A stretch of 64,000 bases of DNA from Paractinoplanes polyasparticus (GTDB taxonomy: Bacteria; Actinomycetota; Actinomycetes; Mycobacteriales; Micromonosporaceae), in the NCBI RefSeq assembly GCF_019710575.1, contig NZ_JAHWFK010000050.1, positions 1 through 64,000 on the forward strand, read 5' to 3'. Made by a program: the position numbers and the translations under genes. Shown one piece after another: positions 19,601-26,858 of this stretch (positions are counted from its first letter, which is position 1; each line of letters opens with the position of its first letter). Under the pieces are notes generated by a model. The model ran no database searches. It worked only from the letters and a program-made list of their open reading frames with translations, and was not told the DNA's origin.

Positions 19601-20630
19601 GCAACGGCACCTCGCCATGGCGACCGAGGCCGGCGATCTGCCGGCGATGTGTGCGGCGCTCATCCACCTCGGCATGTGCCAATTCCATCTGGGCAACGTC
19701 GACGAGGCACTCGAACACCTGAGCCGGTCGCTGAAGACGGCGGAACAGGCGGGCGACCGGCAATGGATGCTGCACGGCGCCAACAACTTGGGGGTGGCGT
19801 TCCACCGCAACGCTGATCACAACCAAGCCGTCGCGCTCTACATGCGGGCGCTGGCCGTCGCCCGCGATATCGGCGCTCGGCCGACCGAGGGCCTCACCGT
19901 CGGCAACATGAGTGGAATCTACCGGGAGGAAGGTGACTTCGTCCGGGCCCGCGCGTGCGCCATCTATTCGCTGCGCGTAGCTGTCGAGCTGCGGGACTGG
20001 ATCTGCGTCGTCGACCAGATGAGTGGTCTAGCCGCGATCGACGAGGCCGAGGGTCGGCCCGACGAAGCGCAACGCTTGCTGGAACGCGCCATTCCGCTGG
20101 CGCGCGAGCTGGATGCGCCACACTACCTCTGCGACTCGTTGCACCGGCTGGCCCGGCTTCACCTCAACGCGGGCCGGCTGCCCGTGGCCGAGCGACTGAA
20201 TTCCGAGGCGCTGCGCGTCGCCGAGGAGCACGGCGAGAGGGACACGCAGCTCGATGCCTTCATCCTGGCAGTGCGGCTACGGGTCGACCGCGGCGACATC
20301 ACGTTGGGCTTCGCGGCCGGCGCGCTGCGCAAGGCCGCCGAGCGGTGGACGGCGCCGCACGAGGTCGCGGCGCTACTCGACGCGGCCTGGCGCGCAGATC
20401 CGAACGACGACGATGCTCGGCGGACTGCCGCTGACATCTACCGGACGCTCTACGGGCGGGCGCCCACTCTTGAATACCGCCGCGCCTACGAGCGGCTCAC
20501 CGGCGTGCGCCTGTCGCCCGGCAACCCGCTGCCGGATCTGCCGGAGTGGATCGTTGCGAACACCGGGCCCGGCCTCGAGGTTCTGCTCGACCGGATCGAA
20601 CGCACCTCGGGGCGGGCCGCCGCGTCCTAG
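16605..20630 (+). CDS. Twin cyclase-homology / AAA ATPase / TPR regulatory protein
   Basis: The 1341-residue protein has two class III nucleotidyl cyclase homology domains. The first (about 55-215) keeps the metal-binding pattern L-Y-A-D-V-V-G-F-T and F-A-G-D-A-L-V. The second (about 265-430) is degenerate at the first position (T-A-F-V-Q-L-P) but retains R-R-E-Y-A-V-V-G-D-S-V-I-L-A-S-R-L. An AAA/STAND-type ATPase follows with Walker A G-E-A-G-V-G-K-T near 474 and Walker B L-V-L-V-L-E-D near 598, then TPR-like helical repeats to the end. Start: GTG at 16605 sits 7 bases after TACGAT (16592-16597), suggesting a leaderless message; a TTG at 16578 is the alternative. Whether it makes cAMP is uncertain. 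Confidence 0.85.
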   Translation: MAAQGVAQQPSTTPSSQIVSELAATWRSYLPEHTVRLLLTAESVSNPPVTQRAEAVVLYADVVGFTALAGSFAGSGSYGTEQLTRIINNWFAVTADAIAASGGSVVDFAGDALVGMFDYTPETAAAVARRAIRCAELIREATAEVPPVPTPDGARSLTIRVGIASGPVLLMLLGDPETRLQHLIAGPALASAIDALHRADRGGIVVDEVLQRVAGPLASPAPPYAPPAPPPAELERLIEPFLHPAIRTRLRFGRHELVNEHRKVTTAFVQLPDLSIDDPTTVEALQSYLAAGVKVIDRYGGHLRHLMADDKGTVLVAVFGTPVSHEDDEERALRCCLELLALPGGADRGGVTTGPVFCGEVGSDVRREYAVVGDSVILASRLMQAAPPGHLLLDTATFERVRDLVVTNGPIEVLAKGKTEPVPGWVVAGLRDTVAKSPLPSPVSGALVGRAVEMAQLRELVLEVSVGRGRVIWLYGEAGVGKTRLAGEMCRMAATVGFTGYSGSCRSHQTSSSYLVWHSIWRELLEIDPELDLDEQREALTARVARYDGTGQRAPLVAAVIDLPMPDNDLTAQLDRTGRDVLLRSTLLACLRERAKQGPLVLVLEDCHWIDPASLSLLELITSRLAELPVLLLATSRESAPDSLVETEHVTGLRLLQMTGPDARRLATRRLHDRYGPDAFIAAELIDQIYDQAGGNAFYIEELVAYLHGNGIDPSDPAGLAALQVPGSLQRLVMARIDQLTDDEKAAIKVASVIGRRFQPPWIASVYPAAGSASEVAAHLVRLDMLELTPQIAALPEPEYEFKHPITQETAYQSIAYDTRASLHERAALFIEDSFADRLIQYVDLLAHHYARTDRLDKQMIWFRAAGDRAKALYANKAATHYYGRLLPLLPEADQAALHIEIGTVHHLIGQWTEAERHYRLALRAAESTGRRDIVAASQRQLGDLLTYTGSQAEAVSWLERALAGFERLGDAAGLSRTMDRMTFALHRQGEYGEAVAMAQRHLAMATEAGDLPAMCAALIHLGMCQFHLGNVDEALEHLSRSLKTAEQAGDRQWMLHGANNLGVAFHRNADHNQAVALYMRALAVARDIGARPTEGLTVGNMSGIYREEGDFVRARACAIYSLRVAVELRDWICVVDQMSGLAAIDEAEGRPDEAQRLLERAIPLARELDAPHYLCDSLHRLARLHLNAGRLPVAERLNSEALRVAEEHGERDTQLDAFILAVRLRVDRGDITLGFAAGALRKAAERWTAPHEVAALLDAAWRADPNDDDARRTAADIYRTLYGRAPTLEYRRAYERLTGVRLSPGNPLPDLPEWIVANTGPGLEVLLDRIERTSGRAAAS

Positions 20631-22066
20631 CTGTCGAGGCTTTCGCTGCCGGCGAGGCGGTGCAGGGCCGGCAGGGAGGGCGCGAACGCGTAGACCGCGC
20701 CCGTCGTCGTGACGAAGCCGCCGTACGCGGGCTTGGGGATCTTGTTGACGACGGCGGCTGGTAGACGCCTGGCCGCGTCTTCGTGCTTGTCGCCCAGCAC
20801 GGGGTCGAGGCCGTCGATGCGGGGTGGTTCCTCGGCGGCGGACCGGCCGTAGGCGACCAGCGAGCTCGTCGGAAAGCCGGGGGCCTGGGCCCAGCTGCGC
20901 TGGATGAACTCGTACTGGTCCTCGATGCTGCTCAGGTAGGAGTTGAAGGCGATGCCGCGTGGCTCGTTGTCCGGGTGCTCGCTGTCGTAGACCGGGCCGA
21001 AGGGCAGGCCTCGGCGCAGCATCTTGCGGCCTCGGTCGCGGAAGACCTCGTCGTCCCTCGGATTCATCTTGCGGATGTGGGCGTAGAACGGGGTCTTCTC
21101 GCCGTCGGGATCGTCGGCGAACGTGAAGTCGTTCTCCTCGCCCGGCTTGGCGTCCGGCCTTGCCAGCGGTTTGCCGTCGAGGCGCCGACCGAGAGCCCGG
21201 GCTGCCGCCTCCTGCGGGGTCTGGCCGGGGGCCGCCAGCTCGGCCATCCGGTTCCACCAGCCGGGTACGTCCTGCACCAGCCGGCGGAACACCTGGAACG
21301 AGCCGCCCTGCATCCACCTCGCCGGGACGGGGCGCTGCTTCCACGTCGGTGGGCGGCGCTCGCCGGGGCAGCCGAGGATGAACTCGCCGGCCGCGATGAC
21401 CGGGGAGCCGAAGTGCGCGCCGGGATCGGGGAAGCCTTGAACGGCCGGTTGAGAGATGCCGTCGGCGAAGCCGAAGTGCTCGATGCGGTGGCCGTCGGCC
21501 TCGTCGCGATGCACGACGCCGAACTGAGTGTAGAGCTCCTTGAGGCCGGCGCCGGTAGCGTCGGCCAGCTCGCGCCGCACCGCGTCGGCGATCGTCTGCT
21601 CGTCGCCGGCGGCGATCGTGAGCAGGGCGTCGACCGAGGGCCCGACGCCGCCGACGACCCAGTGCAGCGGGTCGCTTCCGCCGGTGTCGCCGAGCAGCGC
21701 CGGCGTGGTGGTGAGCCGATTGGCCTCGTCGAGGCGGGGGCCCAGCGGCCCGGCCCAGAAGGCCTCGTAGGCGGCCAGCCGGCCTGCGGTCTCGGGATGC
21801 AGGACGACCAGGCCAGGCGCGGTGAGGCCGACGTTGAGCAGGGTGTGGCCGGGGACGAGCCGTGTCTCGCCCCGAGGCGCCCGCGGCGGTACGTCGATGG
21901 TACCGGTGACGCGGGCCGTCACGCCGGCCAGCCAGCGGCGGGCGCCGGCCTGGTCGTTGGCGAACGACAGGGCCAGGAAGGCCTGGTGCCCGCCGCCGAA
22001 CGGACGCAGGATGTTGCCCTGGATCTGCTCGGGACGGGCCAGCGGTGAGTCGGCGGGTGTCGCCAT
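20627..22066 (-). CDS. Dyp-type peroxidase
   Basis: The 479-residue protein has the DyP signature G-F-A-D-G at 199-203 (catalytic Asp202) and the proximal heme ligand His331 in F-Y-A-H-I-R-K-M-N-P-R. The N-terminus (P-E-Q-I-Q-G-N-I-L-R) is typical of DyP proteins. There is no Tat signal, so it is cytoplasmic or carried as cargo. Start is ATG at 22066 with GAGGGGG upstream; a much longer open frame running to 23668 is a shadow of asnB. Its stop overlaps the convergent cyclase-like gene by four bases. The gene lies 53 bp downstream of the asparagine synthetase on the same strand and is probably cotranscribed. Confidence 0.92.
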   Translation of the reverse strand: MATPADSPLARPEQIQGNILRPFGGGHQAFLALSFANDQAGARRWLAGVTARVTGTIDVPPRAPRGETRLVPGHTLLNVGLTAPGLVVLHPETAGRLAAYEAFWAGPLGPRLDEANRLTTTPALLGDTGGSDPLHWVVGGVGPSVDALLTIAAGDEQTIADAVRRELADATGAGLKELYTQFGVVHRDEADGHRIEHFGFADGISQPAVQGFPDPGAHFGSPVIAAGEFILGCPGERRPPTWKQRPVPARWMQGGSFQVFRRLVQDVPGWWNRMAELAAPGQTPQEAAARALGRRLDGKPLARPDAKPGEENDFTFADDPDGEKTPFYAHIRKMNPRDDEVFRDRGRKMLRRGLPFGPVYDSEHPDNEPRGIAFNSYLSSIEDQYEFIQRSWAQAPGFPTSSLVAYGRSAAEEPPRIDGLDPVLGDKHEDAARRLPAAVVNKIPKPAYGGFVTTTGAVYAFAPSLPALHRLAGSESLDS

Positions 22067-22119
22067 GGCTCGGGTACCCCCTCGGTCGAGTTCGGCGCGA
22101 CCGATGGTAGTCCCGGTTG

Positions 22120-24069
22120 TTACTGACCAGTCAGGACTGTCGTGATTCGGTCGTTCGCGTAAGAGCGGGCCGGCGGGGTGAGGCTGACTGAGAGCGGCGC
22201 CGGGCGGATCGTCCGGTCGACGAAGATGGCCCACCACAGGCAGAACATGGCGACCGTCCACACCTTGCGGGAGTTGTCGGCGTGGCCGGCACGGTGTTCG
22301 GTGAGCAGGCGCAGCGCGTAGTCGACGTCGATCAGGTGGCGGGGGGCGGACCCGGAGATGAGGCCGCCGATCCAGTCGCCGATGCCGCCCTTGAGCCACA
22401 GCCGGGTCGGGGTCGGGAAGCCGAGCTTGCGGCGTTCGCGCACCGACTCGGGGACGATGCCCCGCATCGCCTCGCGCAGCGCGTGCTTGGTGGTGGTGCT
22501 GTGCGGGGGGAGTTTCATCTCGGTCGGCAGGCCGGCCGCGGCGGCGTAGACGGCCGGGTCGAGGAACGGCACGCGCAGTTCGAGCGAGTGGGCCATGGAC
22601 ATGCGGTCGGCCTTGCAGAGGATGTCGCCGGGCAGCCAGGTGTGCAGGTCGACGTACTGCATGGAGGCCACGTCGTCGACGTCGGCTGTCTCCGCGTACA
22701 GGTGGCTGGTGATGGCCGTGTGCGAGTCGGCCGTGAAGCGCAGCAGCTGGGCCTTCTCCTCGGGGCTGAAGATGCGGGCGTTGCCGTAGTAGCGCTCCTC
22801 GATCGGGGTGGTGCCGCGTTCCAGGAAGCTGCGGCCGCGCATCCCCTCGGGGATGGCGTGGGCCAGGCCGCGCAGGCCGCGCTTCATGCCGTTGGGCAGC
22901 CGCTCGATGGACGACAGGGACGACGGCTCGCGGTAGATGGTGTAGCCGCCGAACAGTTCGTCGGAGCCCTCGCCGGAGAGCGTGACCGTGACGTAGCGCG
23001 ACGCCGTCTGGGCCAGGAAGTAGAGCGGGACCAGCGACGGGTCGGCCACCGGGTCGTCCAGCAGGTGGACGATGCGGGGCAGTTCGCGGATCACGTCGTC
23101 CTCGGTGACCACGGTCGGGGTGATGCGCAGACCCAGCTGGGCCGCGGTGTCCTGGGCGATCTCGATCTCGGAGTAGCCGTCGGCCGCGAACCCGGCCGTG
23201 AAGACGTGCAGGTCGGGCTTGACCTCGCGGGCCAGGGCGACGACGGCCGACGAGTCGACGCCGCTGGACAGGAAGGCCCCGACCGGCACGTCGGCGTGCA
23301 GGTGCTTGTGCACGCTGTCGCGCAGCGCGTCGCGGATGGCCGCCTGGGCGTCCTCGGGGGTGCTGTGCAGGGGCCGCAGCTTGGGGCGGAAGTAACGCTC
23401 GGTGCGTACGCCGCCGCCGGCCGTCCAGGTCAGCCGGTGCCCGGGCGGCAGGCGGCGGATCTGGCGGTGGAGGGTGAGCGGGTCGGGCACGTACTGGAAG
23501 GTGAAGTAGTGCGCGAGGGCGTCGGTGTCGATGGACGGGCCGGAGCCGCCGGCGAACGCCAGCAGGGCCTTGCGCTCGCTGGCCAGGAAGAGGCCGTCGA
23601 CGGTCTCCAGCAGGTACAGCGGCTTGATGCCGAAGGGGTCGCGGGCCGCGTGCAGGGTGCCGGTCCACTGGTCGTAGGCGACGAAGGCGAACATGCCGCG
23701 CAGCCGGGGCAGCGCGCCCGGTCCCCAGAAGTGGAACGCCGCGGCCAGCACCTCGCTGTCACCCTCCGTGGCGAAGGTGGCGCCGTGCTCGTTGATCAGC
23801 TCGGCCCGCAGCTCCCGGTAGTTGTAGATCTCGCCGTTGAAGACGACGGTCCACCGGTCGCGGTAGTGCACGGGCTGGGCGGCCTCCTCGCGGTCGATGA
23901 TCGCGAGCCGCTTGAAACCGAACGCGGCGCCGTCGGTGAACTCCACACGCGTGTCGTCCGGGCCGCGGTGGTGCATGGTCTCCAGCGCGGCGGAGAACGC
24001 GTCAGCGGTCGCCCGGTCCGGCGTGCCCGCGCCCGGGCGGCTGCTCACGAAGACGTTCAGCCCACACAT
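22120..24069 (-). CDS. asnB: Asparagine synthase (glutamine-hydrolysing)
   Basis: The 649-residue enzyme starts M-C-G-L-N, exposing Cys2 as the glutaminase nucleophile after Met removal. The amidotransferase domain (1-210) has H-H-R-G-P-D-D and F-N-G-E-I-Y-N-Y. The synthetase domain has the PP-loop F-L-S-S-G-V-D-S-S and later L-S-G-E-G-S-D-E-L-F-G-G-Y. The ATG at 24069 is preceded by GGGGAGGA; the frame extends 22 codons further but would bury the catalytic Cys. It converts aspartate and glutamine to asparagine, or amidates a related substrate. The pairing with a Dyp peroxidase is unusual. It is divergent from an OmpR-type regulator across a repeat-rich region. Confidence 0.92.
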   Translation of the reverse strand: MCGLNVFVSSRPGAGTPDRATADAFSAALETMHHRGPDDTRVEFTDGAAFGFKRLAIIDREEAAQPVHYRDRWTVVFNGEIYNYRELRAELINEHGATFATEGDSEVLAAAFHFWGPGALPRLRGMFAFVAYDQWTGTLHAARDPFGIKPLYLLETVDGLFLASERKALLAFAGGSGPSIDTDALAHYFTFQYVPDPLTLHRQIRRLPPGHRLTWTAGGGVRTERYFRPKLRPLHSTPEDAQAAIRDALRDSVHKHLHADVPVGAFLSSGVDSSAVVALAREVKPDLHVFTAGFAADGYSEIEIAQDTAAQLGLRITPTVVTEDDVIRELPRIVHLLDDPVADPSLVPLYFLAQTASRYVTVTLSGEGSDELFGGYTIYREPSSLSSIERLPNGMKRGLRGLAHAIPEGMRGRSFLERGTTPIEERYYGNARIFSPEEKAQLLRFTADSHTAITSHLYAETADVDDVASMQYVDLHTWLPGDILCKADRMSMAHSLELRVPFLDPAVYAAAAGLPTEMKLPPHSTTTKHALREAMRGIVPESVRERRKLGFPTPTRLWLKGGIGDWIGGLISGSAPRHLIDVDYALRLLTEHRAGHADNSRKVWTVAMFCLWWAIFVDRTIRPAPLSVSLTPPARSYANDRITTVLTGQ

Positions 24070-24106
24070 GGTGTTCCTCCCCTGTCGGTTGACCGGGAAG
24101 TTAGGC

Positions 24107-24165
24107 CGGAATCTGTGAAGAACTTGTGGGGCCATCGGTATCGGTTCAGTTCTTCATCGGAATCT
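24107..24165. promoter_or_regulatory. Repeat-rich control region between asnB and the OmpR-type regulator
   Basis: CGGAATCT occurs as a direct repeat at 24107-24114 and 24158-24165. Inside it, TGAAGAACT (24116-24124) and AGTTCTTCA (24148-24156) form a perfect 9-bp inverted repeat with a 23-base spacer. The block sits in the 140-bp gap between the divergent genes. It may be the binding region of the adjacent response regulator. Confidence 0.5.
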
Positions 24166-24209
24166 CACATTCGTTGGTGGGGGTGGCGCGGCACGGTCAC
24201 AATCGCGGC

Positions 24210-24893
24210 GTGACCGCACGTATCCTCGTGGCCGACGACGACCCGAAGCACGCCCAGCTCATCCGCCTCTACCTCGAGAAGGAGGGGCACCAAGTCATCA
24301 CCGTGGGTGACGGCCGTTCTGCGCTCGACGTCGCCCGGGCCCGCAAGCCCGACCTGGTTGTGCTCGATGTGATGATGCCGCTGGTGGACGGCCTGGACGT
24401 GTGCCGCATCCTGCGCGCCGAGTCGTCGGTGGCGATCATCATGGTCACCGCCCGCTCGTCGGAGAACGACATGCTGCTCGGGCTCGACATCGGCGCCGAC
24501 GACTACCTGCCCAAGCCGGTGAGCCCGCGCGAGCTGACGGCCCGGGTGCGGGCGCTGCTGCGCCGCACGGGCACGGCCGACGGTCCGTCGTCGATCCTGC
24601 GGGTGGGCGAGCTGGAGGTGGACGCGGGACGGTTCGAGGCGCGGGTGCGCGGCGCCGCGGTGACGCTCACCGCCAAGGAGTTCGGCATCCTGGAGCTGCT
24701 GGCCCGCGAGCCGGGCCGGGTCTTCACCCGGGGCCAGATCATCGACAAGACGTTCGGCTTCGAGCACGACGTCTCGGCCCGCACGGTCGACGCGCACGTG
24801 GTCAACCTGCGCCGCAAGATCGAGGACAATCCGGCCGAGCCGCGCTACGTGCAGACCGTCTACGGCCGGGGTTACCGGATGGCCGAGCAGTGA
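24210..24893 (+). CDS. OmpR/PhoB-family response regulator
   Basis: The 227-residue protein has a receiver domain (D9/D10/D11 acidic cluster, phospho-acceptor Asp53 in V-V-L-D-V-M-M-P, Lys in Y-L-P-K-P-V) and a C-terminal winged helix with L-T-A-K-E-F-G-I-L-E-L-L and R-T-V-D-A-H-V-V-N-L-R-R-K-I ending in G-Y-R-M. GTG at 24210 starts the receiver; the frame upstream to 24126 crosses the control region and is rejected. The stop overlaps the kinase start (GTGA at 24890-24893). Confidence 0.92.
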   Translation: MTARILVADDDPKHAQLIRLYLEKEGHQVITVGDGRSALDVARARKPDLVVLDVMMPLVDGLDVCRILRAESSVAIIMVTARSSENDMLLGLDIGADDYLPKPVSPRELTARVRALLRRTGTADGPSSILRVGELEVDAGRFEARVRGAAVTLTAKEFGILELLAREPGRVFTRGQIIDKTFGFEHDVSARTVDAHVVNLRRKIEDNPAEPRYVQTVYGRGYRMAEQ

Positions 24894-26617
24894 GTTTCCG
24901 CCTGCGCATCTTCGTGCTGGTGCTGCTGGTGGCGTCGACCGCGATCGGCGCGACGGCCTGGCTCACCCTCAAGCTGAGCTCGCGCGAGGTCAGCCAGGCG
25001 CTGGAGGCGCAGAACCGGCACCGGACCGACATCATCGCGGAGATCCAGCGGTACGGGTTGCGGCACGGCCGGTGGCCCGGGGTGGACCGTGTGGTCGGCG
25101 ACCTGTCGGAGCGCACCGGTCTGCACATTCAGCTGCAGACGGCCGAGGGCGAGGTGCTGGTCGACTCGGACATCCAGGCCAACCGCCCGTCGGGGCCGGT
25201 CCAGCCGGTGGCGTACGACATCGACCCGCTCCCGGTGCCGCGGTTCTCGCCGACGGCGCACCGGGGGTTGCGGCCGCCCGACCTGGCAAGGACCAACTAC
25301 ATTCCGAAAAACGTGTTCGGGCCGGCTGACGCGGTGCGCGACGGCCCGGCGACGCTCACCCTGCGACAGGCCGCGCAGTACCGGGCGGGCCTGGTGCTGG
25401 TGCGCTGCCTGGCTGACGTCACGGGAGCCGAGCCCGCGCTGGGGCTCGACGCAGCCCCCTACGTGACTGAGCAGCAGCTCACGCAGTCGCCCGAGTGCCT
25501 GCGCAAGGCCACCGAGAAGGTGGTCGGCGACCGGTACTGGTTCCAGGGCTACTGGGACTACCTGGTGCGGTGCGAGCGGCTCAAGCCGGGCGAGGGCATG
25601 GACGTCGACCTGACGAACACGGCCTGCCTGCGGGGCGCCTTCAACGACACCGTGGTCACCAGTGCGGCCGTGCCGCTGTTGCTGTATCTCGGCGGTCGCA
25701 ACACGGTCGAGGTGGCCGACTTCGGGCGCCCGGCCCTGCTCGGCGCGGCCGGTCTGCTGATCGTGGCGCTGGCCGGCACGTTCCTGATCGCCCGGCAGGT
25801 CAGCCGCCCGGTGCGCCGGCTCACGGGCGCCTCCATCCTGCTCGCCGCGGGCCAGCACGACGTCCGGGTGCGCGACGAGGGCCACGGCGAGCTGGCCCAG
25901 CTGTCCCGGTCGTTCAACGCCATGGCCCGGGCGGTGCAGGAGAGCGAGGAGCGGCAGCGCCGGCTGGTGGCAGACGTGGCCCACGAGATGCGGACGCCGC
26001 TGTCCAACCTGCGCGGCTATCTCGAGGGCCTGGCCGACGGCGTGATCGAGCCCAGCCGGGAGCTGTTCGTCTCGCTGCACGAGGAGACCATGCTCCAGCG
26101 CCGGATCCTGGACGACCTGCAGGTGCTGGCCCTGGCCGAGGCGGGCGACCTGGGCTACACCCGTACGCCGACCGACCTGGCCGAACTGGCCGCGGCCGGG
26201 GTGACCGCGCAGCTGGCGGTGGCCGCCACGGCCGGGGTCACGCTCGAGGTGGAGGCGGCCGCGCCGGTCTGGGTCTCGGCCGACCAGGACAGGATGCGCC
26301 AGGTGCTGGGCAACCTGCTGACCAACGCGATCCGCTACACCGACCGCGGCGGGCGGGTCGTCGTCCGGACCCGGGCCGAGGCGGGCGAGGCGGTGCTGTC
26401 GGTCGAGGACACCGGCGTGGGCATCGCGGCCGGCGACGTGCCGCACGTCTTCGAGCGGTTCTGGCGGGCCGATCCGGCCCGGCAGCGTGCCACCGGCGGC
26501 AGCGGCCTCGGCCTGACCATCGCTCAGCGGATCGTCACCGACCACGGTGGCCGCATCGAGGTGGTCAGCCGTCCCCACCTGGGCACGACGTTCACGGTGC
26601 GGTTCCCACTGTCCTGA
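24890..26617 (+). CDS. Sensor histidine kinase with cysteine-containing extracellular domain
   Basis: The 575-residue kinase has an N-terminal helix (5-27), an extracellular domain (about 31-280), a second helix (about 283-301), HAMP (301-352), HisKA with His365 in V-A-H-E-M-R-T-P-L, and HATPase with the N-box N-L-L-T-N-A-I-R-Y and G-boxes D-T-G-V-G-I and G-S-G-L-G-L. The sensory domain contains four cysteines (about 173, 203, 228, 246), spaced to allow two disulfides. That is unusual for the class and hints at a structured ligand-binding domain. Translation is coupled to the upstream regulator. The divergent asnB-Dyp unit and the downstream secreted sugar dehydrogenase are plausible targets. 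Confidence 0.9.
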   Translation: MSFRLRIFVLVLLVASTAIGATAWLTLKLSSREVSQALEAQNRHRTDIIAEIQRYGLRHGRWPGVDRVVGDLSERTGLHIQLQTAEGEVLVDSDIQANRPSGPVQPVAYDIDPLPVPRFSPTAHRGLRPPDLARTNYIPKNVFGPADAVRDGPATLTLRQAAQYRAGLVLVRCLADVTGAEPALGLDAAPYVTEQQLTQSPECLRKATEKVVGDRYWFQGYWDYLVRCERLKPGEGMDVDLTNTACLRGAFNDTVVTSAAVPLLLYLGGRNTVEVADFGRPALLGAAGLLIVALAGTFLIARQVSRPVRRLTGASILLAAGQHDVRVRDEGHGELAQLSRSFNAMARAVQESEERQRRLVADVAHEMRTPLSNLRGYLEGLADGVIEPSRELFVSLHEETMLQRRILDDLQVLALAEAGDLGYTRTPTDLAELAAAGVTAQLAVAATAGVTLEVEAAAPVWVSADQDRMRQVLGNLLTNAIRYTDRGGRVVVRTRAEAGEAVLSVEDTGVGIAAGDVPHVFERFWRADPARQRATGGSGLGLTIAQRIVTDHGGRIEVVSRPHLGTTFTVRFPLS

Positions 26618-26688
26618 GGCGGGACGGAAAGATCCCCGCGCTGCTTTCGACTGATGACGCAAAAGTTATGTCGGTCGATCAAAAAGTC

Positions 26689-26717
26689 TGGACAGGACAC
26701 TTCCTTACTTCATAACG
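26689..26717 (+). promoter_or_regulatory. Candidate promoter for the secreted sugar dehydrogenase
   Basis: TGGACA (26689-26694) and ATAACG (26712-26717) are separated by 17 bases in the AT-richer part of the 241-bp gap. GTTATG (26665-26670) and CATAAC (26711-26716) form an inverted repeat overlapping the -10, a possible operator. The leader to the GTG at 26859 would be about 135 bases. Confidence 0.35.
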
Positions 26718-26858
26718 TGAAGCCCACTACGGGATTGTTTCCGGCACGTGACGGCCCCCACCGTCGCGCCGTCGGAGCACGCCCGCAAGCCACAGCAACC
26801 CCGGCTGCGGCGCGGCGGCACGCGCCTTGCCTGGCGACTCGAGTCAGGAAGGGACCAC

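Noticed and set aside
20627..23668. 1013-codon frame that contains the Dyp peroxidase
   Set aside because: Residues upstream of the ATG at 22066 are a shadow of asnB in another frame. The Dyp protein starts at 22066 with GAGGGGG upstream.
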